Below are positions 7,701-17,054 of a stretch of 64,000 nt of DNA, one piece after another. The position numbers were made by a program, and so were the translations under genes. The notes beneath the pieces are model-generated. The model made no database searches. It saw nothing but the letters and a program-made list of their open reading frames with translations, and was not told the DNA's origin. Numbering within the stretch: the first letter of the stretch is position 1; every line of letters begins with the position of its first letter. This stretch comes from Vibrio sp. VB16 (GTDB lineage: Bacteria; Pseudomonadota; Gammaproteobacteria; Enterobacterales; Vibrionaceae), in the NCBI RefSeq assembly GCF_015594925.2, contig NZ_CP087590.1:434001-498000 (forward strand). Direction: 5' to 3'.

Positions 7701-9314
7701 TTAAGATTCTTCTCCAGGGACTAATATCGTTGGTCCAGAACCTTCAATAAGCTCAGGGTAGTCGAGCGTATAATGCAGTCCGCGACTCTCCTTACGCTTC
7801 ATTGCACAGCGTACCATTAACTCCGCTACTTGGAGCAGGTTACGCATTTCCAATAGGTTATTAGATACCCTGAAATTACTATAATAATCATGTGTTTCTT
7901 GTTGAAGCATTTGAATTCGTCTCATCGCGCGCTCCAAACGCTTATCGGTACGAACAATGCCCATATAATCCCACATAAACAGTCTTAACTCATGCCAGTT
8001 ATGTTGAATGACTACCTCTTCATCCGAATTATTTACCTGGCTTTCATCCCAAGCCGGTACTTTTGGAGGTAGCTCGGCATCATCGAGCTTTGTCAGTATA
8101 TCCTTTGCCGCAGACCATGCATAAACCACACACTCTAAAAGGGAGTTGGATGCCATACGGTTCGCACCATGTAATCCTGTGTAACTCACCTCTCCAATCG
8201 CGTATAGGTGGTTTAGGTCGCTTTGACCTTGTTGATTCACCATTACACCACCACAGGTATAGTGTGCTGCGGGTACAATTGGAATAGGTTCCTTAGTCAT
8301 ATCAATGCCAAGGTCCTGAAGGCGCATATGAATGGTTGGGAAATGTTTTTCAATAAACTCATCGGGTTTGTGACTAATATCTAGATACATACAATCCGCC
8401 CCCAATCGTTTCATTTCGAAATCTATCGCTCTCGCCACTACATCACGAGGAGCGAGTTCTTCTCTTTTATCAAAGTCAGGCATAAATCGAGAACCATCAG
8501 GGCGAAGCAGGTACGCTCCTTCACCTCTTAAAGCCTCGGTAAGTAAAAAATTACGCGCTTCAGGGTGAAATAGACAAGTAGGGTGGAATTGATTGAACTC
8601 CATATTCGCAACTCGACACCCCGCACGCCATGCCATTGCAATACCATCACCAGACGATACATCAGGATTTGAGGTGTACTGATAAACCTTAGACGCGCCA
8701 CCAGTTGCTAAAACAACAAATTTGGCTCGAATAGTTTCAACGTGTTCATCGTTACGGTTCCATATGTAAGCACCGATGATTTTTTTCTTGTCGCCGCCAA
8801 CTTTATCTTCAGTAATGAGATCAAGTGCGTTGTATCTTTCAAAAATAGAAATATTGGGATGGTTATGCGCATTATCTTGTAAAGAGGTTTGCATCGCCAT
8901 TCCGGTTGCATCAGCCGCATGTAAGATACGACGATGGCTGTGGCCACCTTCTCGTGTTAAGTGGTAGCGTGGCTTTTCTTCGGAATAGTCTTCTTCTCTA
9001 TCGAATGGCACACCACCATCGATAAGCCACTGCACACATTTTTTGCCGTTTTTGGCAATAAATTCCACGGTTTCTTTTTCACAAAGATCGGCTCCTGCTA
9101 TGAGCGTATCTTCTACGTGAGACTCAATACTATCGGATTCATCAAATACAGCAGCAATCCCTCCCTGCGCATAAAAAGTCGACCCTTCACTTCTAGGCCC
9201 CTTACTTAATACAACGACTTTTGCATTTTTAGCAATACGCAGCGCTAGAGTTAGGCCAGCCGCTCCGCTACCAATAACTAATACGTCACATTGATGATCT
9301 CGATTTGTGTCCAT
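7701..9314 (-). CDS. nadB: L-aspartate oxidase
   Basis: 537 residues. FAD enzyme that oxidises L-aspartate to iminoaspartate, the first step of de novo NAD synthesis. It has the FAD fold VLVIGSGAAGLTLALRI (about residues 11-27), the succinate-dehydrogenase/fumarate-reductase-like motifs YAQGGIAAV and HHR-type substrate loop (EGGHSHRRILHAADATG), and the C-terminal helical domain with ESRGLHYTLDYPE. It is cytosolic. It is divergent from rpoE across a gap of about 400 bp, the classical gamma-proteobacterial arrangement. Confidence 0.96.
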   Translation of the reverse strand: MDTNRDHQCDVLVIGSGAAGLTLALRIAKNAKVVVLSKGPRSEGSTFYAQGGIAAVFDESDSIESHVEDTLIAGADLCEKETVEFIAKNGKKCVQWLIDGGVPFDREEDYSEEKPRYHLTREGGHSHRRILHAADATGMAMQTSLQDNAHNHPNISIFERYNALDLITEDKVGGDKKKIIGAYIWNRNDEHVETIRAKFVVLATGGASKVYQYTSNPDVSSGDGIAMAWRAGCRVANMEFNQFHPTCLFHPEARNFLLTEALRGEGAYLLRPDGSRFMPDFDKREELAPRDVVARAIDFEMKRLGADCMYLDISHKPDEFIEKHFPTIHMRLQDLGIDMTKEPIPIVPAAHYTCGGVMVNQQGQSDLNHLYAIGEVSYTGLHGANRMASNSLLECVVYAWSAAKDILTKLDDAELPPKVPAWDESQVNNSDEEVVIQHNWHELRLFMWDYMGIVRTDKRLERAMRRIQMLQQETHDYYSNFRVSNNLLEMRNLLQVAELMVRCAMKRKESRGLHYTLDYPELIEGSGPTILVPGEES

Positions 9315-9353
9315 AAATCTTTTTTCCCGTTTAGAGCACGAAACTACGCAGTC

Positions 9354-9569
9354 TTATATTACTTGAGTTACGCCAATGATTATGTGGCTAAAAGGCGTTG
9401 CCTTCAAATTTCTTTCACAATAAGGACAGAAGAACGGTTGCAATTCGGTAATATCGCCCTCACTATCCCAATTAAAGAAGCTGGTTAAGTTGAAGTGGTG
9501 GGCGTTTAAAAGCGCGAATTTGAACAACGGATAATCAGTTAATTTGTGTTTACACAGTACACTGTTCAA
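9354..9569 (-). CDS. Possible small protein with a CPYC motif, upstream of nadB
   Basis: A 71-codon open frame with a TTG start at 9569 and no ATG. It contains DYPLFKFALLNAHHFNLTSF and then PFFCPYCERNLK, a CxxC pair that could bind metal or act in redox chemistry. The composition looks protein-like, whereas the opposite-strand frame here does not. Against it: no clear Shine-Dalgarno sequence, a non-ATG start, and overlap with the promoter area of rpoE. It would be read before nadB on the same strand. I do not recognise a family. Confidence 0.4.
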   Translation of the reverse strand: MNSVLCKHKLTDYPLFKFALLNAHHFNLTSFFNWDSEGDITELQPFFCPYCERNLKATPFSHIIIGVTQVI

Positions 9570-9597
9570 TAAATTGATAAATTATTCAATAATCATT

Positions 9598-9625
9598 GAA
9601 CTTCTTTCATTTACTAGAGTCACAA
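9598..9625 (+). promoter_or_regulatory. Probable sigma-E promoter of rpoE
   Basis: GAACTT at 9598-9603, a 16-base spacer, then TCACAA at 9620-9625. Sigma-E promoters have a GAACTT -35 element and a TCAAA- or TCTAA-like -10 element at this spacing, and rpoE is autoregulated in E. coli and Vibrio. The -35 match is perfect; the -10 match is partial. Confidence 0.6.
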
Positions 9626-9723
9626 TAGTGCTCATGTAAACTGTGGTGTCAACACTACATTATTGAATAATAAAAGTTCATATCTGAGAAGATAAGGCCG
9701 ATAACATAGGAGTATGTGCTCGA

Positions 9724-10302
9724 ATGAACGAGCAGTTGACCGATCAAGTACTCATTGAGCGAGTTCAGAATGGAGATAAGCAAGCATTTAATCTTTTGGT
9801 CATTAAATACCAAAATAAAGTGTGTAATCTAATCTCTAGGTATGTTGGTAATTCAGGTGATGTCCAAGACGTCGCACAAGAGGCTTTTATTAAAGCCTAT
9901 CGTGCTATCCCAAATTTTAGGGGTGAAAGTGCGTTTTATACTTGGCTCTACAGAATTGCTGTCAATACCGCGAAGAACCACATAGTTGCGCAAGGAAGAA
10001 GACCTCCTGCAAGCGATGTTGATGCTGATGAAGCTGAATATTACGAAACGGGTAGTGCGTTAAAAGAAATATCGAACCCTGAGAACTTAGCGTTGTCCAA
10101 TGAATTGAAACGTGTAGTTTTTGGTGCGATAGAAGCATTGCCTGAAGATTTAAAAACAGCGATGACACTGCGAGAGCTGGATGGCTTGAGTTATGAAGAT
10201 ATTGCTGCAGTAATGGACTGTCCTGTAGGGACAGTTCGTTCGCGTATTTTCCGTGCAAGAGAAGCGGTTGAAAAGAAAATTGAACCGCTTTTGAGACGTT
10301 AA
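9724..10302 (+). CDS. rpoE: RNA polymerase sigma-E factor
   Basis: 192 residues, an ECF sigma factor for envelope stress. It begins MNEQLTDQVLIERVQNGDKQ, close to E. coli RpoE. The region 2 signature DVAQEAFIKAYRAIPNFRGE and the region 4 helix-turn-helix GLSYEDIAAVMDCPVGTVRSRIFRARE (about residues 157-183) are intact. First gene of rpoE-rseABC, under a probable sigma-E promoter at 9598. The AGGAG site is 11 bases before the ATG, longer than usual; a small out-of-frame ATG lies between them at 9714. Confidence 0.97.
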   Translation: MNEQLTDQVLIERVQNGDKQAFNLLVIKYQNKVCNLISRYVGNSGDVQDVAQEAFIKAYRAIPNFRGESAFYTWLYRIAVNTAKNHIVAQGRRPPASDVDADEAEYYETGSALKEISNPENLALSNELKRVVFGAIEALPEDLKTAMTLRELDGLSYEDIAAVMDCPVGTVRSRIFRAREAVEKKIEPLLRR

Positions 10303-10345
10303 TGTTTTTTCTGGTTAACTCCAGAATACTGATATGGTGAATTAA

Positions 10346-10951
10346 ATGGCTGACAAAGAACTACTTTCAGCACTTATGGACGGAGAAGCTGTGGATGAAG
10401 CTCTAATTGCAGAGCTCGAACAGGACGTTGAAAGTCAGGACACTTGGAAAAACTATCATCTTATTGGTGATGTTATGAGAGGTGAAGCCCCTGAAACAGC
10501 AAATTGGAATATTGCTGGAAGTGTAGCAGCGGCGCTCGATGCAGAGCCTAGACATCAACCAGTGGTTACCCCATTAATTGAGTCTCAACCTACTCCAGCA
10601 CAAGCTCGACGACGTTTACCCGCATGGTTAACACAAATTGGCCAGGTTGGTGTGGCCGCGTGTGTTTCTCTTATGGTAATAGTTGGAGTGCAGCAGTATG
10701 GTGGTTCTGAATCTACCAGTATTGCATCTAAACAATTACCTGTTCTGCAAACTATTCCTTTTGCAGGTAGTGTAGAACCCGTAAGCTTGACTAGAGACTC
10801 AGTGTCTGCAAAACAGAATAATGAGGCTCAACAACTGACGCAGCAGCGCACGCGTATAAATGCGATGCTACAAGATTATGAACTTCAACTTCGCCTATCG
10901 TCTGAGCAATCAGGTGTTAACGGGTTAGAAGTAGATTCGGTAACTGAATGA
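10346..10951 (+). CDS. rseA: Anti-sigma-E factor RseA
   Basis: 201 residues, a single-pass inner-membrane protein that sequesters sigma-E until cleaved by DegS and RseP. The N-terminal cytoplasmic domain starts MADKELLSALMDGEAVDEAL, as in E. coli. A transmembrane segment (VGVAACVSLMVIVGV) lies at about residues 99-114, and the C-terminal periplasmic part would bind RseB. The stop overlaps the rseB start (ATGA), so translation is coupled. Confidence 0.95.
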   Translation: MADKELLSALMDGEAVDEALIAELEQDVESQDTWKNYHLIGDVMRGEAPETANWNIAGSVAAALDAEPRHQPVVTPLIESQPTPAQARRRLPAWLTQIGQVGVAACVSLMVIVGVQQYGGSESTSIASKQLPVLQTIPFAGSVEPVSLTRDSVSAKQNNEAQQLTQQRTRINAMLQDYELQLRLSSEQSGVNGLEVDSVTE

Positions 10952-11946
10952 AAAAATTTCTGATCAGTGCTTTGACACTGTTCAGTTTGATATCAACACA
11001 AGCCTCAGCTGAAGAAATATCAGCTGAGGCTTTGCTGCATCAAATGAACCAAGCAAGCAAGCACTTAAATTATGAACTCTCCTACATTCTGATTAAAAAA
11101 AACAGTATTGAACCTCTTCGGTACATGCATGCTAATGACAATGATATGGTCTACGCGCATCTTGTTTATTTAAGCGGACCAGTTAGAGAAGTTATTCGTC
11201 GCGGTCAAGAAATTAGCTATATAGAACCGGGCGTAGAGCCTTTTTCTATTGAGTCAGGAAACATGGTTGCGCCCCTCATTCCTATGCTTGATAGCGATAT
11301 TGGAAAACTGAGTGAGTATTACGACTTTGTACTGATGGGGCGGGCTAGAGAAGCCAATTCGGCTGCACAAGTTGTTCGCGTTGTACCTAAAGACGGTCAA
11401 CGATATTCTTATGTAATGTGGATAGATGAGAAATCTAAATTACCTCTTCGAGCCGACCTCGTTGACAGAGATGGTGAAGTATTAGAGCAGTATAGAACGA
11501 TCTCTTACACGGTGAGTGATCGTATTGCTTCAGCATTAGTTAAGTTAGAGGACGTTAAGCTACCAAATGTTATCTCCATGCCTAAGCAAGAAACGACTGA
11601 GTCATTTTGGAAAGTAAAATGGATACCGTCAGGGTTCGAAGCACACAATTTAAATCGCTATAAAATGGTTACGACACAAAAAGTGGTAGAGAGCCAAATG
11701 TATAGCGATGGATTGTTCAGTTTTTCGGTTTACGTTTCTGAAGCGGATGATCTGTCACTAAAAAACAAACTAATTAGGCAAGGAAGAAGAACACTTCAGA
11801 GCTTCGTTAGAGGAAACAAAGAGGTGACTGTTGTAGGCGATATTCCACCAGCGACAGCAGTTAAAATAGCCAAATCAGTGAACTTTAGTGCTCCTGCAGA
11901 ATTAGAATCGTCTTTGAAGTCAACGGAAGAGGTTTCTACCCAATGA
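10948..11946 (+). CDS. rseB: Periplasmic sigma-E regulator RseB
   Basis: 332 residues with a Sec signal peptide (MKKFLISALTLFSLISTQASA, cleaved after about residue 21). The mature protein has the MucB/RseB two-domain fold: an N-terminal LolA-like domain (ALLHQMNQASKHLNYELSYI onward) and a C-terminal domain (WKVKWIPSGFEAHN onward). RseB binds RseA in the periplasm, protects it from DegS, and senses lipopolysaccharide intermediates. It overlaps rseA and rseC by 4 bp each. Confidence 0.95.
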   Translation: MKKFLISALTLFSLISTQASAEEISAEALLHQMNQASKHLNYELSYILIKKNSIEPLRYMHANDNDMVYAHLVYLSGPVREVIRRGQEISYIEPGVEPFSIESGNMVAPLIPMLDSDIGKLSEYYDFVLMGRAREANSAAQVVRVVPKDGQRYSYVMWIDEKSKLPLRADLVDRDGEVLEQYRTISYTVSDRIASALVKLEDVKLPNVISMPKQETTESFWKVKWIPSGFEAHNLNRYKMVTTQKVVESQMYSDGLFSFSVYVSEADDLSLKNKLIRQGRRTLQSFVRGNKEVTVVGDIPPATAVKIAKSVNFSAPAELESSLKSTEEVSTQ

Positions 11947-12446
11947 TGACAGCACTGGCAACCGTTGTTACTGTGAAAGAGACAAAACAGGGATATCAAA
12001 TTGGCTTATCCTGTGAACAACAGACCAGCTGTAGCCATTGCTCCTCACAAAAAAGTTGCGGTACGGGTATTGTCTCTAAAGCGATTGGCAATAAGAGCCA
12101 TGCATGGACATTGATGACTCAAGAAGATGTAAAGGCAGGACAAATGATAGAGATTGGTCTGCCTGAAAAAAACCTGCTTCAATTCGCTTCTCTTGTTTAT
12201 CTTCTCCCTCTCGCGGCGTTGATGTTAGGGGCGCTATTTGGACAACTGGTTATTAGCCCATTGTTCGGTGGTGGAGAAGTCAGTGGCGGGGAAGGATGGA
12301 CGATACTATGTTCCCTTCTTTTTATGGGGGGAGGAGTCTGGCTTGCTCGACATTTTTCAACTAAGCTTCAATCGAAATCAGAACAAATTGTCACTTTATT
12401 AAGAGTGTTTGGTGACAAAATCGATATTGCTGAGCGAGTATCTTGA
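11943..12446 (+). CDS. rseC: RseC/MucC family protein
   Basis: 167 residues. The N-terminal domain carries a cysteine cluster (CEQQTSCSHCSSQKSCG, about residues 21-37) that in related RseC/RsxC-linked proteins is thought to bind an Fe-S cluster or act in SoxR reduction. Two transmembrane helices follow (about residues 78-98 and 113-133). It is the last gene of the sigma-E operon. Two adjacent ATGs (11943 and 11946) are possible starts; 11943 overlaps the rseB stop. Confidence 0.93.
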   Translation: MMTALATVVTVKETKQGYQIGLSCEQQTSCSHCSSQKSCGTGIVSKAIGNKSHAWTLMTQEDVKAGQMIEIGLPEKNLLQFASLVYLLPLAALMLGALFGQLVISPLFGGGEVSGGEGWTILCSLLFMGGGVWLARHFSTKLQSKSEQIVTLLRVFGDKIDIAERVS

Positions 12447-12609
12447 CGTTAGTTAAAGGTAACAAATAACATCAAATTAACGTTTGAATGTAAATGAAGA
12501 TAGCGGCAAAGCCTGAAATTGGGTAGAATCGCGCAACTTGATCGAAATACCATCATTGATGCGTATTTTTCCCATTCAATTTTAGCAACGAGTTAAGTCA
12601 CACCAACCT

Positions 12610-14403
12610 ATGAAGCACATTCGCAATTTTTCTATTATCGCCCATATCGACCACGGTAAGTCGACACTTTCAGACCGCTTGATCCAAATTTGCGGAGGCT
12701 TAAGTGAACGTGAAATGGACACTCAAGTCCTTGATTCTATGGACATAGAACGCGAGCGCGGTATCACAATCAAAGCTCAGAGTGTTACGTTAGATTATAA
12801 AGCTCAAGATGGTGAAACATATCAACTGAACTTTATTGATACCCCAGGCCATGTAGACTTTTCTTATGAAGTCTCTCGCTCTTTAGCCGCATGTGAAGGC
12901 GCGCTTCTTGTTGTTGATGCAGGCCAAGGTGTTGAAGCTCAAACAGTAGCGAATTGCTATACAGCGATTGAAATGGATTTAGAAGTCGTTCCAATCCTAA
13001 ATAAAATTGATTTACCTGCGGCTGATCCCGAACGTGTCTCTGAAGAGATCGAAGAAATCGTAGGTATTGAAGCACTAGAAGCAACATGTTGCTCGGCTAA
13101 AACAGGGCTAGGTGTTGATGCGGTACTTGAAAACATCGTTCGCTCAATTCCAGCACCAAAAGGCGATACCAAAGCCCCGCTGCAAGCATTGATTATTGAT
13201 TCTTGGTTTGACAACTATCTTGGTGTCGTTTCTCTGGTACGTATTAAAAATGGCGTATTGAAGAAAAATGACAAAATTAGAGTGATGAGTACAGGGCAAG
13301 ATTGGGGTGTGGACCGAATTGGTATCTTCACACCTAAGCGCCTCGATACTGATCAGCTTAGTACTGGCGAAGTAGGCTGGGTTGTTTGTGGTATCAAAGA
13401 CATACTGGGCGCCCCCGTAGGTGATACATTAACGCATGCTAAGCACGGAAGTGTAGAGGCACTACCGGGTTTCCAAAAGGTTAAGCCTCAGGTATATGCA
13501 GGCTTATTCCCCGTTTCGTCAGACGATTATGAAAACTTTCGTGATGCGCTAGGTAAACTTAGCCTAAATGATGCCTCTCTTTTCTATGAGCCTGAAAGTT
13601 CAGCCGCTCTAGGTTTTGGTTTTCGATGTGGTTTCTTAGGCATGTTGCACATGGAGATCATTCAAGAGCGTCTAGAGCGCGAATATGATCTCGACCTAAT
13701 TACTACTGCTCCGACAGTGGTATACGAAGTTAAGAAAAATAATGGTGATGTACTCTATGTTGATAGCCCTGCGAAACTTCCTGCAATTAATGACCTAGAA
13801 GAAATTCGCGAACCAATAGCACGTTGTAATATTCTTGTGCCTGCAGAATATCTAGGTAATGTTATTACGCTATGTGTCGAGAAGCGTGGGACACAAGTAG
13901 ACATGGTTTATCACGGTACCCAAGTCGCGATTACTTATGATGTCCCAATGGCGGAAGTGGTTTTAGATTTCTTTGATCGATTAAAATCAACCTCTCGTGG
14001 ATACGCATCGCTTGATTACAATTTTCATCATTTTATTGAATCCGATATGGTACGCGTAGACGTACTTATTAACGGAGATAAAGTGGATGCACTTGCGATT
14101 ATCACTCATAAAGATATCGCTCAGTCTCGTGGGCGTTTACTTGTCGAGAAAATGAAAGAGTTTATTCCGCGTCAAATGTTTGATATCGCAATTCAAGCCG
14201 CAATTGGTAGTCATATCATTGCTCGTTCAACGGTTAAACAGTTACGTAAAAACGTTATTGCAAAATGTTACGGTGGTGATATTAGCCGTAAGAAAAAACT
14301 GTTGAAAAAACAGAAGGAAGGTAAGAAACGTATGAAGCGGATAGGTAATGTTGAATTACCACAAGAAGCTTTCCTTGCGATTCTTCACGTCGGCAAAGAT
14401 TAA
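12610..14403 (+). CDS. lepA: Elongation factor 4 (LepA)
   Basis: 597 residues, a translational GTPase. The G1 motif AHIDHGKST (about residues 11-19), G3 DTPGHVDF and G4 NKIDLP are intact. Domains II and III and the LepA-specific C-terminal domain ending in basic RKKKLLKKQKEGKKRMKRIG follow. It associates with ribosomes and affects initiation and 30S assembly. It is preceded by a 163-bp gap after rseC and followed by a hairpin terminator just before lepB, so read-through from lepA into lepB is probably partial. Confidence 0.97.
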   Translation: MKHIRNFSIIAHIDHGKSTLSDRLIQICGGLSEREMDTQVLDSMDIERERGITIKAQSVTLDYKAQDGETYQLNFIDTPGHVDFSYEVSRSLAACEGALLVVDAGQGVEAQTVANCYTAIEMDLEVVPILNKIDLPAADPERVSEEIEEIVGIEALEATCCSAKTGLGVDAVLENIVRSIPAPKGDTKAPLQALIIDSWFDNYLGVVSLVRIKNGVLKKNDKIRVMSTGQDWGVDRIGIFTPKRLDTDQLSTGEVGWVVCGIKDILGAPVGDTLTHAKHGSVEALPGFQKVKPQVYAGLFPVSSDDYENFRDALGKLSLNDASLFYEPESSAALGFGFRCGFLGMLHMEIIQERLEREYDLDLITTAPTVVYEVKKNNGDVLYVDSPAKLPAINDLEEIREPIARCNILVPAEYLGNVITLCVEKRGTQVDMVYHGTQVAITYDVPMAEVVLDFFDRLKSTSRGYASLDYNFHHFIESDMVRVDVLINGDKVDALAIITHKDIAQSRGRLLVEKMKEFIPRQMFDIAIQAAIGSHIIARSTVKQLRKNVIAKCYGGDISRKKKLLKKQKEGKKRMKRIGNVELPQEAFLAILHVGKD

Positions 14404-14430
14404 TAATACAATCTAGACCAAATTTTAATA

Positions 14431-14465
14431 AAGAAAGGGTATTTCAATGCCCTTTCTTCTTTTTA
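14431..14465 (+). terminator. Terminator or attenuator between lepA and lepB
   Basis: AAGAAAGGG (14431-14439) and CCCTTTCTT (14450-14458) form a 9-bp stem with a 10-base loop, followed by CTTTTT. An ATG at 14447 in frame with lepB falls inside the loop, which is a reason to reject it as the lepB start. Confidence 0.7.
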
Positions 14466-14482
14466 GAAATAAAGGGAAATCG

Positions 14483-15379
14483 ATGGCTAACACATTCTCA
14501 CTTATATTGGTAATAGTAACTCTTGTTACCGGAGTTGTTTGGCTCCTAGAAAGATTAGTATGGGGAAAAAGACGCCAGCTAAAGGTTGCTGAAGTACAAG
14601 CGCAAACAAATGGCTTAACAGAAGACATTACGCGTAAACTTTCGACACAACCATGGTGGATTGAAAATAGCGTATCAATTTTTCCGGTTATTGCTTTTGT
14701 ATTAATACTGCGTTCGTTTATTTATGAACCATTTCAGATTCCATCTGGATCAATGATGCCAACATTGTTGGTGGGTGATTTTATCTTGGTGGAGAAGTAC
14801 GCTTATGGGATAAAAGATCCTGTGTTTCGCTCTCAATTAGTCGAAACAGGCAAACCAGAACGTGGTGATGTTGTTGTCTTCAAATATCCACCACAACCTA
14901 ATATTGACTATATTAAACGTGTGGTTGGTATGCCTGGCGATACCGTACGATATAATAAGAAAAAAGAAATTTGTATTCAACCACAAGGTGAGCAAACGTG
15001 TAAGCAAGTTGACTTGTTTAACGTAGTAGAAAGTGAATTTCAGCAACAAGGTATTCCTCTTATTCAGCTTGATGAAAAGCTAGGAGAAGCGGATCACCAA
15101 ATTTTAATTAACCCGCTTCGCCAAGATAATGTTGGTGCGTATCAACCACGTGGTGGTGTGAGCGAGTGGGTTGTACCAAAAAACCAGTACTTTGTTATGG
15201 GAGATAACCGTGACAATAGTGCAGATAGTCGTTACTGGGGCTTTGTACCAGAAGCGAACTTAGTTGGCAAAGCAGTCGGTATTTGGATTAGCTTTGAGTT
15301 TGAACGTGGTGCAAGCAGTGCACTACCTTCATGGATTCCTACAGGTGTGCGTTTTAACCGCATCGGTGGCATAGATTAA
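14483..15379 (+). CDS. lepB: Signal peptidase I
   Basis: 298 residues from the ATG at 14483, which has an AAAGGGA site 7-8 bases upstream; the ATG at 14447 lies in a terminator loop. Two N-terminal membrane segments (LILVIVTLVTGVVWLL and SVSIFPVIAFVLILRSF) flank a basic cytoplasmic loop. The catalytic serine is in PSGSMMPTLLVGD and the general-base lysine in KRVVGMPGDTV; the C-terminal box GDNRDNSADSRYWGFVP is intact. It cleaves Sec and Tat signal peptides on the periplasmic side. Followed by rnc after 16 bp. Confidence 0.96.
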   Translation: MANTFSLILVIVTLVTGVVWLLERLVWGKRRQLKVAEVQAQTNGLTEDITRKLSTQPWWIENSVSIFPVIAFVLILRSFIYEPFQIPSGSMMPTLLVGDFILVEKYAYGIKDPVFRSQLVETGKPERGDVVVFKYPPQPNIDYIKRVVGMPGDTVRYNKKKEICIQPQGEQTCKQVDLFNVVESEFQQQGIPLIQLDEKLGEADHQILINPLRQDNVGAYQPRGGVSEWVVPKNQYFVMGDNRDNSADSRYWGFVPEANLVGKAVGIWISFEFERGASSALPSWIPTGVRFNRIGGID

Positions 15380-15395
15380 TATTAATAGAGAGAGC

Positions 15396-16076
15396 ATGGT
15401 TACTACTCCAATCTCCAAATTAGAGAAAAAGATCGGCTATAAGTTTAATGATGCTGATCTTTTTCATTTGGCGCTTACTCATCGTAGCGCCAATGGAAAA
15501 CACAACGAACGTCTTGAATTTCTGGGCGATTCAATTTTAAGTTTTGTCATTGCAGACGATCTTTATCACCGTTTCCCTAAGATTGATGAAGGGGACATGA
15601 GCCGCATGCGTGCAACTCTAGTGCGTGGAAAAACGCTAGCGGAACTAGGACGTGAGTTCGTTCTAGGAGATTACTTAAAATTAGGTCCAGGTGAGCTAAA
15701 AAGTGGTGGTTTTCGTCGTGACTCAATTCTTGCGGACGCAGTGGAAGCAATCATTGGTGCCGTTTATCTTGATAGCGATGTTGAGGGAGTACGAAGAATT
15801 ATTCTCTCTTGGTATCAATCTCGTTTAGAGTCGATTGAGCCGGGTGTATCACAAAAAGATCCAAAGACTCGCTTGCAAGAGTGTTTGCAAGGGCGTAAAA
15901 AGCCGTTGCCAATCTACACAGTGACTAATATTAAAGGTGAAGCCCATAACCAAGAGTTTACGGTTTCATGTATTTTAGCGGGTGTGGATAAACCTGTTAT
16001 TGGAATTGGAACCAGTCGCCGCAAGGCAGAACAAGCGGCTGCAGAAATAGCACTGGAGAAAGTAACCAATGGCTGA
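15396..16076 (+). CDS. rnc: Ribonuclease III
   Basis: 226 residues. Endonuclease specific for double-stranded RNA that matures rRNA. The catalytic signature NERLEFLGDSILSFVIA (about residues 38-54) and the downstream DAVEAIIGAVYLD (about 113-125) carry the acidic metal ligands. The C-terminal dsRNA-binding domain begins at PKTRLQECLQG. The 3' end overlaps era by 8 bp, giving the classic lepB-rnc-era operon. Confidence 0.97.
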   Translation: MVTTPISKLEKKIGYKFNDADLFHLALTHRSANGKHNERLEFLGDSILSFVIADDLYHRFPKIDEGDMSRMRATLVRGKTLAELGREFVLGDYLKLGPGELKSGGFRRDSILADAVEAIIGAVYLDSDVEGVRRIILSWYQSRLESIEPGVSQKDPKTRLQECLQGRKKPLPIYTVTNIKGEAHNQEFTVSCILAGVDKPVIGIGTSRRKAEQAAAEIALEKVTNG

Positions 16077-17040
16077 AGATAACAATGAAATTGATTTGGA
16101 TGCATATTTTGCTAAAAATAGTGAGAAAAGCGTCTCTACAGAGGATCAACGTTGCGGATTTATTGCGATTGTTGGTCGTCCGAATGTAGGAAAGTCGACT
16201 CTACTCAATCATATTCTTGGGCAGAAAATTTCGATCACATCGCGAAAACCGCAAACTACTCGCCATAGAATTATGGGTGTAGAGACAGATGGTGACTTCC
16301 AGGCTATCTATATTGATACCCCTGGTTTACATATTGAGGAAAAGCGCGCGATTAACCGATTAATGAATCGAGCAGCAAATAGTTCATTAAGCGATGTTAA
16401 CTTGGTTCTGTTTTTAGTGGATGGCACACACTGGACTAACGACGATGAGATGGTGTTGAACAAGCTGAAGAAAGCGAATTTCCCCGTTGTTCTTTGCATG
16501 AATAAGGTAGATAACGTCAAGGACCGTAACGAAGTTATGCTCCATATGCAGGCGCTATCGGCCAAGATGGATTTCGTTGATGTCGTGCCTATTTCAGCTA
16601 AAAATGGTAAGAACACAGACGTACTGCGTAAGCATGTTCGTGAACACTTGCCTCTAGCCGTACACCACTTTCCAGAAGAGTATGTCACCGATCGTTCTCA
16701 GCGTTTCATGGCATCAGAAATCGTGCGCGAAAAACTGATGCGTTTTACTGGTGATGAATTACCATATTCCATTACCGTTGAGATAGAGAGATTTGATTAC
16801 AACCCTGACACGGATGGGTTTCACATCAATGCCTTGATTTTTGTCGAGCGCAGCGGCCAGAAAAAAATGGTCATCGGTAAAGGTGGCGACAAAATAAAGA
16901 CGATTGGACGTGAAGCTCGTTTAGATATGGAAGAGCTGTTTGGTCGCAAGGTTTATCTAGAAACATGGGTTAAAGTGAAATCTGGCTGGGCCGATGACGA
17001 AAGGGCGCTTCGTTCATTGGGTTACATGGACGATTTATAA
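16069..17040 (+). CDS. era: GTPase Era
   Basis: 323 residues, about 20 longer than E. coli Era because of an acidic N-terminal extension (EDNNEIDLDAYFAKNSEKS). The P-loop is GRPNVGKSTLLN (about residues 36-47), G3 is DTPGLH and G4 is NKVD. The C-terminal KH domain contains KMVIGKGGDKIKTIGREAR, which binds 16S rRNA near its 3' end. Needed for 30S assembly and cell-cycle progression. The start overlaps rnc. A terminator follows at 17055. Confidence 0.96.
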   Translation: MAEDNNEIDLDAYFAKNSEKSVSTEDQRCGFIAIVGRPNVGKSTLLNHILGQKISITSRKPQTTRHRIMGVETDGDFQAIYIDTPGLHIEEKRAINRLMNRAANSSLSDVNLVLFLVDGTHWTNDDEMVLNKLKKANFPVVLCMNKVDNVKDRNEVMLHMQALSAKMDFVDVVPISAKNGKNTDVLRKHVREHLPLAVHHFPEEYVTDRSQRFMASEIVREKLMRFTGDELPYSITVEIERFDYNPDTDGFHINALIFVERSGQKKMVIGKGGDKIKTIGREARLDMEELFGRKVYLETWVKVKSGWADDERALRSLGYMDDL

Positions 17041-17054
17041 ATTCTCCCATGAAA

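Noticed and set aside
9714..9758. Short ORF overlapping the rpoE start as an RseD-like leader
   Set aside because: Its ATG is only one base from the AGGAG site and it has 14 codons; no similarity to RseD could be seen.
14447..14482. N-terminal extension of LepB from the ATG at 14447
   Set aside because: The ATG lies in a terminator loop without a ribosome site, while 14483 has one and gives a normal N terminus.
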